64,000 nt of DNA from Streptomyces camelliae. Lineage in GTDB: Bacteria; Actinomycetota; Actinomycetes; Streptomycetales; Streptomycetaceae. The notes beneath the pieces are model-generated. The model was not told where the DNA came from, ran no database searches, and was given only the letters and a program-made list of their open reading frames with translations. The position numbers and the translations under genes are program-made. Shown here piece after piece: positions 8,765-17,881 of the stretch. Position 1 is the first letter of the stretch. Each line of letters begins with the position of its first letter. The stretch is from NCBI RefSeq assembly GCF_027625935.1, contig NZ_CP115300.1:5642001-5706000 (forward strand). The letters are read 5' to 3'.

Positions 8765-8859
8765 TGTGGGCATGCTCGTGTAGTCCATAGCCTCCGTGGT
8801 GTTGTCCGGAGCAAAACGGTCATTGCGTATGTTGCAACGAAGGCGCGTGAAGGACTGAC

Positions 8860-10476
8860 ATGGCTGATGTGATTCCCGCGCCGGCGAGCGTCCTGCGGAA
8901 CTCGTCCGGCATCGCGCGCGTGGACGGCGGTACGGCACTGGAGACGCGGCCCGGCACGGAGGGCACCGCGCGCTGGCTGCGGGCCACCGTGGGCGCCGCG
9001 ACCGGCCTGCCGTTCCCCGAGGCCGCCGACCGCCCGAACCGGATCGTGCTGGGCATCGATCCCGGCCTGCCCCCGGAGGGCTACCGCCTGGTCACCGACG
9101 AGCAGCCCCTCCGCATCGAGGGCGGCGGCCCGGCCGGTGTCTTCTGGGGCGCCCAGACCCTCCGTCAACTGCTCGGCGCCGACGCCTTCCGCCGGGCACC
9201 GCTGCGGCCGGACGGGCCGTGGGAGCTTCCGGCCCTCGCCGTCGAGGACGCCCCCCGATTCCGCTGGCGCGGTCTGCTTCTCGACGTCGCCCGGCACTTC
9301 ATGCCCAAGGAAGGCGTGCTGCGCTACCTCGACCTGATGGCCGCGCACAAACTCAACGTCTTCCACTTCCATCTGACCGATGACCAGGGCTGGCGGATCG
9401 AGATCAGGCGGTACCCGAAACTGACCGAGACCGCCTCCTGGCGGACGCGGTCGAAATTCGGCCACCGGGCATCGCCGCTGTGGGACGAGAGGCCGCACGG
9501 GGGTTACTACACCCAGGACGACATCCGGGAGATCGTCGCCTACGCCGCCGAGCGGCATATCACCGTCGTCCCGGAGATCGACGTACCCGGCCACTCGCAG
9601 GCCGCCATCGCCGCGTACCCGGAACTCGGCAACACCGACGTCATCGACACCACCGCCCTCACCGTCTGGGACAACTGGGGAATCTCCGCCAACGTACTCG
9701 CCCCCACCGACACCGTCCTGCGCTTCTACGAGGGGGTGTTCGAGGAGGTCCTGGAGCTGTTCCCGTCGCGGTTCGTCCATGTCGGCGGCGACGAGTGCCG
9801 CAAGGAGCAGTGGACCGAGTCGGTGGCCGCCAAGACCCGGATCGCGGACCTCGGGCTCGACGGCGAGGACGGCTTGCAGTCGTGGTTCATCGGGCACTTC
9901 GACGCGTGGCTCTCCGCGCGCGGGCGGCGCCTGATCGGCTGGGACGAGATCCTGGAGGGCGGGCTCGCCAAGGGTGCCGCGGTGTCCTCGTGGCGCGGTT
10001 ACGGCGGCGGGATCGCCGCAGCGCGGGCCGGGCACGACGTCGTCATGTGCCCGGAGCAGTACGTGTACCTGGACCACCGTCAGGCCCCGGGCGAGGACGA
10101 GCCGGTGCCGATCGGCTTCGTGCGCACCCTGGAGGACGTCTACCGGTTCGAACCCGTACCGGACGGGCTCACCGAGGCCGAGGCCCGGCATGTGCTGGGC
10201 ACCCAGGCCAACGTGTGGACCGAGGTGCTGGAGGACAGCGCGCGCGTGGACTACCAGACCTTCCCCCGGCTCGCGGCCTTCGCCGAGGTGGCCTGGAGCC
10301 CGCTGCCCGCGCCCGGGGAACGGGACTTCGCCGGCTTCGAGGCCCGTATGGCCGCCCACTACGGGCGACTTGACGCCCTCGGAGTCGCTTACCGGCCACC
10401 CGCCGGGCCCAGGCCGTGGCAGAAGCGCCCCGGTGTCCTCGGTCGCCCGATCGAGGGGCCGCCCCCGCACAGGTGA
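8860..10476 (+). CDS. GH20 beta-N-acetylhexosaminidase, cytoplasmic type
   Basis: A 538-aa enzyme: N-terminal GH20b domain (about 1-135) and a GH20 TIM barrel. Visible motifs are RWRGLLLDVARHFMP, KLNVFHFHLTDDQGWRIEI, the barrel segment VPEIDVPGHSQA, and the catalytic pair Asp311-Glu312 in HVGGDEC. It releases terminal GlcNAc from chitobiose or other glycans by substrate-assisted catalysis. The N-terminus (MADVIPAPASVLRN) has no signal peptide, so it likely hydrolyses imported chitooligosaccharides. The ATG at 8860 follows GAAGGAC. A DasR-like operator upstream fits control by GlcNAc availability. Confidence 0.92.
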   Translation: MADVIPAPASVLRNSSGIARVDGGTALETRPGTEGTARWLRATVGAATGLPFPEAADRPNRIVLGIDPGLPPEGYRLVTDEQPLRIEGGGPAGVFWGAQTLRQLLGADAFRRAPLRPDGPWELPALAVEDAPRFRWRGLLLDVARHFMPKEGVLRYLDLMAAHKLNVFHFHLTDDQGWRIEIRRYPKLTETASWRTRSKFGHRASPLWDERPHGGYYTQDDIREIVAYAAERHITVVPEIDVPGHSQAAIAAYPELGNTDVIDTTALTVWDNWGISANVLAPTDTVLRFYEGVFEEVLELFPSRFVHVGGDECRKEQWTESVAAKTRIADLGLDGEDGLQSWFIGHFDAWLSARGRRLIGWDEILEGGLAKGAAVSSWRGYGGGIAAARAGHDVVMCPEQYVYLDHRQAPGEDEPVPIGFVRTLEDVYRFEPVPDGLTEAEARHVLGTQANVWTEVLEDSARVDYQTFPRLAAFAEVAWSPLPAPGERDFAGFEARMAAHYGRLDALGVAYRPPAGPRPWQKRPGVLGRPIEGPPPHR

Positions 10477-10547
10477 CGGCCCCCGCACAGATGACCGCCG
10501 TCGCACAAGTGACCGCCCCGGACGCGTGATCGCCCCGAACACGTGGT
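10465..10547 (+). repeat. Degenerate 17-19 bp tandem repeat overlapping the hexosaminidase stop
   Basis: About five imperfect copies of CGCACA(G/A)(G/A)TGACCGCCCC, the first containing the TGA stop of the GH20 gene and the last drifting to GAACACGTGG. The rest of the 10477-10789 gap shows no gene. A possible ribosome-binding site (GGGAAGGGG) precedes the next start. Confidence 0.55.
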
Positions 10548-10789
10548 GATAAACGCGCCAAGAGTCACCGAAGAGTGTCAATCACCGCGCACCGGTGATG
10601 CCGTGCGAAAACGGTCCATCTCCATGATGGGGTGGGCGAATACTTCCTACTGCCTCTTACTGCCTGCTAGCGGACCCCCGCGTTCGGCCCTTGCGAAGAT
10701 GTGCCAGAGTTGCCACGTCCGCCCTGTGAGCACGTACCGTACGGCCACACAGGTGGGACCAGGTGGGGCAGCGGGAAGGGGCAGCCGGT

Positions 10790-11683
10790 TTGACCACGCA
10801 CGCACCACAGGCGGCGCAGGCCGTCACGCTGCCCACGACGCTGGACGAGGCGGTGGCGGCCCTCGGCGCCCAGCCCACCGCCGTGCCCGTCGCGGGCGGC
10901 ACCGACCTGATGGCCGCCGTCAACTCCGGCCAGCTCAGGCCCGCCGCCCTGGTGGGCCTCGGGCGGATCAGCGAGATCCGCGGCTGGCAGTACCAGGACG
11001 GCCACGCGCTGCTCGGCGCGGGCCTCACGCACGCGCGTATGGGCCGCCCCGACTTCGCGGCCCTCATCCCGGCGCTCGCCGCCGCCGCGCGCGCCGCGGG
11101 CCCGCCGCACATCCGCAACGCGGGCACCCTGGGCGGCAACATCGCCTCGGCCGCTCCGACGGGCGACGCGCTGCCGGTGCTGGCCGCCCTGGAGGCGACG
11201 CTGATCATCGCGGGGCCGGCCGGCGCCCGCCGGGAGATCCCGGTGTCGCACCTGCTGGCCGGCATGGAGATGCTGCGCGGCGGTGAACTCATCGGCTACG
11301 TGCGCGTGCCGCTGCTGCACGCCCCGCAGGTCTTCCTCAAGGCCACCGGCCGCACCGGTCCGGGCCGCGCGCTGGCCTCCGTGGCCCTCGTCCTCGACCC
11401 CGCCCGGCGCGGAGTGCGGTGCGCCGTCGGTGCCATAGCGCCGATGCCGCTGCGCCCGCTGGAGGCCGAGCAGTGGGTCGCGCAGCTCATCGACTGGGAC
11501 AACGACCGCGCGATCGTGCCCGAGGCCCTGACCGCCTTCGGCGAGTACGTCGCCGCGGCCTGCATCCCGGACCCGGCACCGGAGCCCGACGGCTCGGTGC
11601 CCGCGCTTCCGCCCGCCGTACTGCACCTGCGGCGCACCGTCGCCGCGCTGGCCCGACGAGCACTGGGGAGGGCGCTGTCGTGA
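10790..11683 (+). CDS. Xanthine dehydrogenase-family FAD-binding subunit
   Basis: A 297-aa medium subunit of a molybdenum hydroxylase. FAD-binding motifs VPVAGGTDLMAAVNSG (near residue 35) and IRNAGTLGGNIASAAPTGD (near 110) match the CoxM/XdhB family. It passes electrons from the Fe-S subunit to FAD and the final acceptor. I prefer the TTG at 10790, 8 nt after GGGAAGGGG; an in-frame GTG at 10763 would add nine residues. It overlaps the next gene by GTGA, so the three subunit genes form one operon. Confidence 0.88.
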   Translation: MTTHAPQAAQAVTLPTTLDEAVAALGAQPTAVPVAGGTDLMAAVNSGQLRPAALVGLGRISEIRGWQYQDGHALLGAGLTHARMGRPDFAALIPALAAAARAAGPPHIRNAGTLGGNIASAAPTGDALPVLAALEATLIIAGPAGARREIPVSHLLAGMEMLRGGELIGYVRVPLLHAPQVFLKATGRTGPGRALASVALVLDPARRGVRCAVGAIAPMPLRPLEAEQWVAQLIDWDNDRAIVPEALTAFGEYVAAACIPDPAPEPDGSVPALPPAVLHLRRTVAALARRALGRALS

Positions 11684-13683
11684 CCGACGACCAGCACGGA
11701 GAGGGCACGCCCCGAAGCGGCGGCCGCTGGGACCCGCTGCCCCAGGGCGACTACGACGACGGCGCCACCGCCTTCGTCCAGCTCCCCGAGGGCGGTATCG
11801 ACGCCCTGCTGTCCGGCGACAGCCCGCTGGCCGCGCCGGGGCACGGCTACGTACCGCCGCGGATAACGGCCCACCCCGGCACCGACGAGCCCGCCGCGGC
11901 CGGCACCTGGGGCGCGCCCGCGGGCGGCACCGAGTGGCCCGACCCGAACGCCGTGCCGCAGCCGCAGAGCGCGGACGACCGGTTCACCTACCAGCCCGGC
12001 GCGACGCAGCAGTGGACCTTCGAGGAGCCCGCCGCCCCGGCCGCCCCCGGACACGACGTCACCGGACAGTGGTCCATTCCCGTCGCCGGCGGTGATCTGC
12101 CGGACGAATCGGGCGAGTTCACCACATCGTCCCTCGTCGAGCAGTGGGGCGGCACCCCGCCGGCCACCCTGCCCGGCGGCGCGCCCGCTCCCTGGGCGAC
12201 GGACGGCGCGGGCACCGCCTGGGGCCGGACCCCGGCCGACATGGACTCCGCTCCGCTCCCGGACCACACCGGCGCGCACCCCGCGGGCGACGCACCGGCG
12301 CCGGACGCCTACACGGTCGAGGAGCGGTACGGGCACGCGCGCGAGGAGCGGTACGGGCACGCGCCCGGGGGGTACCCGGAGCCGGGTCACGCGGAGACGG
12401 TTCACGAGGCGGCGGGGCACGGGGAGTTCGGCCACACGGAGTTCGAGCACGCGGAGTTCGAGCACGACGGAGCCGGTCACGCGGAGGCCGACCGTCGGGG
12501 TGAGCTTGCGGACGCGCACGCCTCCGCCGACCCGAACGCCCCCACCCAGGCCCCTGAGGACCCCGCTGACGCCCCGGCGAGTCACGAGGGCCCCGCACCC
12601 CAGGTCGCCGCACCGCAGGCCGCCACAGCGGCGGACACGGCCGGCGCGGCGGCCCCCGCCGACCCGGCGGACACCGCCGTACACCCGGACCCGGCGGCCA
12701 CAGCACACCCCGCCGGAACCGACGCGGGCGCGCCGCACGACACACCGGAACCCACGGCTGAAGCCACCGGGGAATCCGCCGAGGCATCCGCCGAGGAACC
12801 CACCGGCGAAGCCGCCGAGGCATCCGCCGACAGCGCCCCTGGGGACCCCGGACACTCCCCGGCGCCCCAGCCGCCCATGGCGGACCCGGCATCGGACACC
12901 GGCCCGGACCCCGCCCCCGCGCAGGCCGCCGACGGCGAGGACGCCGAGGAAGGCGCCGTACCCCTCCCGCCGCACGACGACCACCCCCTCGCCTCCTACG
13001 TGCTGCGCGTCAACGGCGCCGACCGGCCTGTCACCGACGCCTGGATCGGCGAGTCGCTGCTGTACGTGCTGCGCGAACGGCTCGGTCTCGCGGGCGCCAA
13101 GGACGGCTGCTCGCAGGGCGAGTGCGGGGCCTGCAACGTCCAGGTGGACGGCCGGCTGGTCGCCTCCTGCCTGGTCCCGGCGGTCACCGCGGCCGGCAGC
13201 GAGGTGCGCACCGTCGAGGGCCTCGCCGTCGACGGGCAGCCCTCCGACGTGCAGCGCGCGCTCGCCCGGTGCGGCGCCGTGCAGTGCGGCTTCTGCGTGC
13301 CGGGCATGGCGATGACCGTGCACGACCTGCTGGAGGGCAACCCCGCGCCGACCGAGCTGGAGACCCGGCAGGCGCTGTGCGGCAACCTGTGCCGCTGCTC
13401 GGGCTACCGGGGCGTCCTGCGGGCCGTCCAGGAGGTCGTCGCCGAGCGCGCGGACTCGCACACCGCCGGCGCTGAGACGAACGCGGACGAGGCACGTATC
13501 CCGCATCAGGCGGGCCCCGGCTCCGGCGGCGTCAACCCGTCGGCGTTCGACGCACCCGGCGTGTTCGACACGCCGGAGCCTTACAGCTCGTCGGACCCGT
13601 ACGGCACGCCGGGACCGCACGACCCGTACGACCCGCACGGCACGCACGACCAGCACTACGGCCAGGACGGAGGCCAGGTGTGA
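11680..13683 (+). CDS. [2Fe-2S] subunit of xanthine dehydrogenase-type enzyme with long disordered N-terminus
   Basis: A 667-aa protein. Residues about 435-590 are a complete XdhC/CoxS-type domain: a plant ferredoxin-like cluster (CSQGECGAC near 476) and a second cluster (CGAVQCGFC near 530, CGNLCRCSGYRG near 567). The usual family length is only 150-200 aa. The first 430 residues are acidic, Ala/Pro/Glu/His-rich low complexity with short EHAEFEH-like repeats, and a Tyr/Asp/Pro-rich tail of about 75 residues follows. Codon structure is continuous, and the GTG start at 11680 overlaps the FAD gene stop (GTGA). The extension has no recognisable fold. Confidence 0.88.
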   Translation: MTDDQHGEGTPRSGGRWDPLPQGDYDDGATAFVQLPEGGIDALLSGDSPLAAPGHGYVPPRITAHPGTDEPAAAGTWGAPAGGTEWPDPNAVPQPQSADDRFTYQPGATQQWTFEEPAAPAAPGHDVTGQWSIPVAGGDLPDESGEFTTSSLVEQWGGTPPATLPGGAPAPWATDGAGTAWGRTPADMDSAPLPDHTGAHPAGDAPAPDAYTVEERYGHAREERYGHAPGGYPEPGHAETVHEAAGHGEFGHTEFEHAEFEHDGAGHAEADRRGELADAHASADPNAPTQAPEDPADAPASHEGPAPQVAAPQAATAADTAGAAAPADPADTAVHPDPAATAHPAGTDAGAPHDTPEPTAEATGESAEASAEEPTGEAAEASADSAPGDPGHSPAPQPPMADPASDTGPDPAPAQAADGEDAEEGAVPLPPHDDHPLASYVLRVNGADRPVTDAWIGESLLYVLRERLGLAGAKDGCSQGECGACNVQVDGRLVASCLVPAVTAAGSEVRTVEGLAVDGQPSDVQRALARCGAVQCGFCVPGMAMTVHDLLEGNPAPTELETRQALCGNLCRCSGYRGVLRAVQEVVAERADSHTAGAETNADEARIPHQAGPGSGGVNPSAFDAPGVFDTPEPYSSSDPYGTPGPHDPYDPHGTHDQHYGQDGGQV

Positions 13684-15989
13684 GCAACGAAGCCGCCACG
13701 GCGACCACCGCCGCGGAGGTCACCCCCGAGGCCGAGGCGCTGCCGCACGGCCTCGGCGTGTCCCTGCCGCACGCCGACGCCCGTGCCAAGACCGAGGGCA
13801 CCTTCCCGTACGCCGCCGACCTGTGGGCCGAGGGCCTGCTGTGGGCGGCCGTCCTGCGCTCCCCGCACGCGCACGCGCGCATCGTGAACATCGACACCAC
13901 GCACGCGCGTGAGATGCCCGGCGTACGGGCCGTCATCACGCACGAGGACGTCCCCGGCACCCCGCGCCACGGCCGGGGCACCCCGGACCGCCCGGTGTTC
14001 GCCTCCGAGGTCGTACGCCACCACGGCGAGCCCATCGCCGCCGTCGCCGCCGACCACCCGGACACCGCGCGGATGGCCGCCGCCGCCGTCATCGTCGAGT
14101 ACGAAGTACTCGATCCGGTCACCGACCCGGAGCGCGCCTTCGAGGCCGAACCCCTGCACCCCGACGGCAACTTGATCCGGCACATCCCGCTGCACCACGG
14201 CGACCCGTCGGCGGTCGGCGAGGTCGTCGTCGAGGGCCAGTACCGCATCGGCCGCCAGGACCCCGCCCCCATCGGCGCCGAGGCCGGCCTCGCCGTGCCC
14301 CGCCCCGACGGCGGAGTGGAGCTGTACCTGGGCTCCACCGACCCGCACACCGACCGCAACACCGCCGCGGCCTGCTACGGGCTGTCCCCCGATCGGGTGA
14401 AGATCGTCGTCACCGGGGTGCCCGGCGCCACCGCCGACCGCGAGGACCAGGGCTTCCAGCTCCCGCTCGGCCTGCTCGCGCTCAAGACCGGCTGTCCGGT
14501 GAAACTCACGGCCACGCGCGAGGAGTCCTTCCTCGGCCACACCCACCGCCACCCCACCCTGCTGCGCTACCGCCACCACGCCGACGCCGAGGGCAAGCTG
14601 GTGAAGGTGGAGGCGCAGATCCTGCTGGACGGGGGCGCGTACGCCGACACCTCCGCCGACGCGCTCGCCGCGGCCGTCTCCTTCGCGTGCGGCCCGTACG
14701 TCGTCCCGAACGCCTTCATCGAGGGCTGGGCGGTGCGCACCAACAACCCGCCTTCCGGCCATGTGCGCGGCGAGGGCGCGATGCAGGTGTGCGCGGCCTA
14801 CGAGGCGCAGATGGACAAGCTGGCGAAGAAGCTCGGCCTGGACCCGGCCGAGCTGCGCCTGCGCAACGCGCTCGCGACCGGTGACGTCCTGCCGATCGGC
14901 CAGACGGTGACCTGCCCGGCCCCGGTGGCCGAACTCCTCCAGGCCGTACGGGACTTCCCGCTCCCGGCGCTGCCCAAGGACACGCCCGAGGAGGACTGGC
15001 TGCTGCCCGGCGGCCCCGAGGGCGCGGGCGAGCCGGGAGCGGTGCGCCGGGGCGTCGGCTACGGCCTCGGCATGGTCCACATGCTCGGCGCGGAGGGCGC
15101 CGACGAGGTGTCCACGGCCACGGTGAAGGTCCACGACGGCGTGGCGACGGTGCTGTGCGCGGCCGTGGAGACGGGCCAGGGCTTCACGACCCTCGCCCGC
15201 CAGATCGTCCAGGAGACCCTCGGCATCGAGGAAGTCCACGTGGCCCCGGTCGACACCGACCAGCCACCGGCCGGCGCGGGCTGCCGGGGCCGGCACACCT
15301 GGGTGTCGGGCGGCGCGGTCGAGCGGGCGGCCAAGATGGTCCGCACCCAGCTTCTCCAGCCCCTCGCCCACAAGTTCGGCATGTCCACGGAGCTGCTGCA
15401 GATCACCGACGGCAAGATCACGTCGTACGACGGCGTCCTGTCGACCACCGTCACGGAGGCGATGGAGGGCAAGGAGCTGTGGGCCACGGCGCAGTGCCGC
15501 CCGCATCCCACCGAGCCGCTGAGCGCCTCCGGCCAGGGCGACGCGTTCGTCGGGCTGGCCTTCTGCGCGATCCGCGCGGTGGTGGACGTCGACATCGAGC
15601 TGGGCTCGGTGCGGGTGGTGGAGCTGGCGCTCGCCCAGGACGTCGGCCGGATCCTGAACCCGGCCCAGCTGGAGGCCCGGATCGAGGCGGGCGTGACCCA
15701 GGGCATCGGCATCGCCCTGACCGAGAACCTCCGCACCCCGCGCGGCCTGGTCCGCCACCCCGACCTGACCGGTTACGCCCTCCCGACCGCCCTGGACGCG
15801 CCGGACCTCCAGATCGTGAAGCTGGTGGAGGAACGGGACGTGGTGGCCCCCTTCGGCGCCAAGTCCGTCAGCGCGGTCCCGGTGGTGACGGCCCCGGCGG
15901 CGATCGCCTCGGCCGTGCGCGCGGCGACGGGCCGCCCGGTCAACCGTCTCCCGATCCGCCCGCAGGCGGCGGTGGTGACGGACCGCTGA
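13680..15989 (+). CDS. Xanthine dehydrogenase-type molybdopterin-binding subunit
   Basis: A 769-aa large subunit. The N-terminal aldehyde oxidase/xanthine dehydrogenase a/b hammerhead (about 20-130) is followed by the molybdopterin-binding domain with HTHRHPTLLRYRHH, the PPSGHVRGEGAMQVC block, GAGCRGRHTWVSGGA and the C-terminal GAKSVSAVPVVTAPAAIASA. The Glu proposed as catalytic base should lie near the C-terminal GAKSV block but is not obvious there. The likely substrate is a purine or aldehyde; the sequence does not distinguish. It overlaps the Fe-S gene by GTGA. Confidence 0.88.
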   Translation: MSNEAATATTAAEVTPEAEALPHGLGVSLPHADARAKTEGTFPYAADLWAEGLLWAAVLRSPHAHARIVNIDTTHAREMPGVRAVITHEDVPGTPRHGRGTPDRPVFASEVVRHHGEPIAAVAADHPDTARMAAAAVIVEYEVLDPVTDPERAFEAEPLHPDGNLIRHIPLHHGDPSAVGEVVVEGQYRIGRQDPAPIGAEAGLAVPRPDGGVELYLGSTDPHTDRNTAAACYGLSPDRVKIVVTGVPGATADREDQGFQLPLGLLALKTGCPVKLTATREESFLGHTHRHPTLLRYRHHADAEGKLVKVEAQILLDGGAYADTSADALAAAVSFACGPYVVPNAFIEGWAVRTNNPPSGHVRGEGAMQVCAAYEAQMDKLAKKLGLDPAELRLRNALATGDVLPIGQTVTCPAPVAELLQAVRDFPLPALPKDTPEEDWLLPGGPEGAGEPGAVRRGVGYGLGMVHMLGAEGADEVSTATVKVHDGVATVLCAAVETGQGFTTLARQIVQETLGIEEVHVAPVDTDQPPAGAGCRGRHTWVSGGAVERAAKMVRTQLLQPLAHKFGMSTELLQITDGKITSYDGVLSTTVTEAMEGKELWATAQCRPHPTEPLSASGQGDAFVGLAFCAIRAVVDVDIELGSVRVVELALAQDVGRILNPAQLEARIEAGVTQGIGIALTENLRTPRGLVRHPDLTGYALPTALDAPDLQIVKLVEERDVVAPFGAKSVSAVPVVTAPAAIASAVRAATGRPVNRLPIRPQAAVVTDR

Positions 15990-16002
15990 GCCGCTGTCTG
16001 CC

Positions 16003-16635
16003 GTGATCGACGGAGTGGTGGTCATCACCGGGGTGATGGCCGCCGGCAAGTCGACGGTGGCCCAGCTCCTGGCGGAGCGGCTGCCGCGCGCGGCACACGT
16101 CCGGGGCGATGTGTTCCGCCGGATGATCGTGACGGGCCGGGTGGAGTACGCCCCCGCGGCCCGCGCGGAGTACGCCCCCGAGGCCGGCGCGGAGTACGCC
16201 CCTGAGGCCGGCGCGGAGGCCGCCGCTCAACTGCGGCTGCGGTACCGCCTGTCGGCGGCCGCGGCGGACACGTACGCGGATGCGGGCTTCACGGCGGTGG
16301 TGCAGGACGTGCTGCTGGGCGAGGACCTGCGCACGTACACCGGCCTGATCCGCACCCGCCCGCTGTACGTCGTCGTCCTGGCACCGGACGCGGAGACGGT
16401 CGCGGCCCGGGAGGCGGAACGGGCGAAGACCGGGTACGGGACGACGGGGAACGGACCGGGATGGACGGTCGCGGAGCTGGACGGGGAACTGCGCCGGCGC
16501 ACCCCGCGCATCGGCCTGTGGCTGGACACGACCCGGTGGACGCCGGAGGAGAGCGGCGATCCTCGCCGACGCGCAACGTGCCCGGGTCGCCTGACGTCCT
16601 TCCTGGCGAGGGCCGTTGTCAGTGGGGCGGCGTAG
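16003..16635 (+). CDS. P-loop kinase-like protein with internal EYAP repeats
   Basis: A 210-aa protein with Walker A GVMAAGKST at residues 9-17 and the fold of small phosphotransferases (AAA_33/Cpt-like): VRGDVFRRM after the P-loop, VVVLAPDAETVAARE and a late LDTTRW. The substrate is unknown. An in-frame 24-bp unit (EYAPEAGA) is repeated three times around residues 47-70 (nucleotides 16141-16215), where relatives normally have a short loop. The GTG start at 16003 lies 13 bp after the molybdenum subunit gene, so it may be cotranscribed. Confidence 0.72.
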   Translation: MIDGVVVITGVMAAGKSTVAQLLAERLPRAAHVRGDVFRRMIVTGRVEYAPAARAEYAPEAGAEYAPEAGAEAAAQLRLRYRLSAAAADTYADAGFTAVVQDVLLGEDLRTYTGLIRTRPLYVVVLAPDAETVAAREAERAKTGYGTTGNGPGWTVAELDGELRRRTPRIGLWLDTTRWTPEESGDPRRRATCPGRLTSFLARAVVSGAA

Positions 16636-16705
16636 TCTGCGAAGCAGTGGGGGCAGGCGCACCCACCGGAGGCACATGGGGCACGGGGAAGACCGCGGGG
16701 GAGCG

Positions 16706-17866
16706 ATGAGCACGACCGACACCGGGGCAGCGGCGATCACGCTGACCGAGGCGGAGCTGGACCGCTACGTCACACACGCGCCGACGCGCGGCCTGCTCAG
16801 CGGCTCCGGACTGCCCGCCGAGACCGACCTGCTGACCTTCTCCCCGCTGCGCACCCACGGCCTGCGCACGCTCGCCGACGCTGCGGAAGCCCCGTTCCGG
16901 CTGGCGGAGGAGCTGAGGACCCGCCTGGTGATAGGCGAACTGCTGACCCCGGCCGGCATGGAGCGCGAGTCGATCCTGCTCGACGGCGTCACGGGCGAGA
17001 TCACCACGGCCTATCTCTTCGACCCCTCCGACCCCCGCCCCTTCGCGCCGTCCCTCACCACGCTGCTGCGCTTCGCGGCGGTCACCGAGGAACTGACGGG
17101 CCTGCGCGGCCGTTTCGCCTCCCTCGCGGGCCGGTACGGCCCCCAGACGGCCGCCGAAGCGACCCGCCGGCTGCTCTCCCTCTTCGAGGAGGGCGCGAAC
17201 GGCGAGGTCCCGCCGTACTGGAAGGTGGCGGCCCTGATCCGCCCGCTCGCCCTCGCCGCAGGCCCCGGCACGGCCTGCGGCCTCACCCTGGACGTCCCCG
17301 CGCGCGTCCTGGACCAGGAGTTCGGGCACGGCCGGGTGACCCGCTTCGAGGAGGTCGACTTCCCGCCGACCCTCACGCACGAGCCGACGCGGCGCTTCCT
17401 ACGCGAGACGGGGCTGCCGGAGCAGGCGGTCCTGTTCCACACCGACACGGACGTCCCGTTGCCGACGCTGAGAGAATTCTTCACGGAGGAGCGCCCGGAC
17501 GCCCTCCCGCTGGACGAACTCCCGGCCCACGCCGACCACTTGATCCGCCTGGGCTACCTGCTGGAGGACACGAGCCTGCTGATCGACGGCAGAACGGGCG
17601 CGGTGCTGACCTTCGGCGAACCGGACGCGACGCTCCACCCCCTGAACACCGACGTCTCCACCCTCGCCTTCACCCTCTGGCTCCTCCACCACGAGCGGAC
17701 CATCACCGGCCACCTGCACCACGAGCTGACGACCTCGTCCTACGAGGACCTGGCCGCCGCCATGATCCGCACCCTGTCGACCGTCGACCCCACGGGCACC
17801 CTGCCCGACACCGACTGGCACTACTGGACGGAGGCTTTTCAGGACGAGGCGGGCGGAGTGCTCTGA
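16706..17866 (+). CDS. Tandem SUKH-4 family (immunity-type) protein
   Basis: A 386-aa protein with two related halves: residues about 20-130 (TRGLLSGSGLPAE ... LVIGELL ... ESILLDGVTGEITTAYLF) and about 220-340 (TRRFLRETGLPEQ ... LIRLGYLLEDTSLLIDGRTGAVLTF). Each resembles a SUKH-4 domain, a family known mainly as immunity proteins of polymorphic toxin systems but also abundant as orphans in Streptomyces. No toxin gene is adjacent. I chose ATG 16706 because GGGGGAG lies just upstream; an open frame from 16616 would extend into non-family sequence. Confidence 0.72.
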   Translation: MSTTDTGAAAITLTEAELDRYVTHAPTRGLLSGSGLPAETDLLTFSPLRTHGLRTLADAAEAPFRLAEELRTRLVIGELLTPAGMERESILLDGVTGEITTAYLFDPSDPRPFAPSLTTLLRFAAVTEELTGLRGRFASLAGRYGPQTAAEATRRLLSLFEEGANGEVPPYWKVAALIRPLALAAGPGTACGLTLDVPARVLDQEFGHGRVTRFEEVDFPPTLTHEPTRRFLRETGLPEQAVLFHTDTDVPLPTLREFFTEERPDALPLDELPAHADHLIRLGYLLEDTSLLIDGRTGAVLTFGEPDATLHPLNTDVSTLAFTLWLLHHERTITGHLHHELTTSSYEDLAAAMIRTLSTVDPTGTLPDTDWHYWTEAFQDEAGGVL

Positions 17867-17881
17867 GCGTGGTCCGGGTGC

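Noticed and set aside
8305..10581. 758-aa open frame antisense to the hexosaminidase gene
   Set aside because: It runs through a terminator and operator and covers the GH20 gene; typical high-GC shadow.
11296..13656. 786-aa open frame antisense to the Fe-S subunit gene
   Set aside because: Shadow of the low-complexity extension; no start signal or domain.
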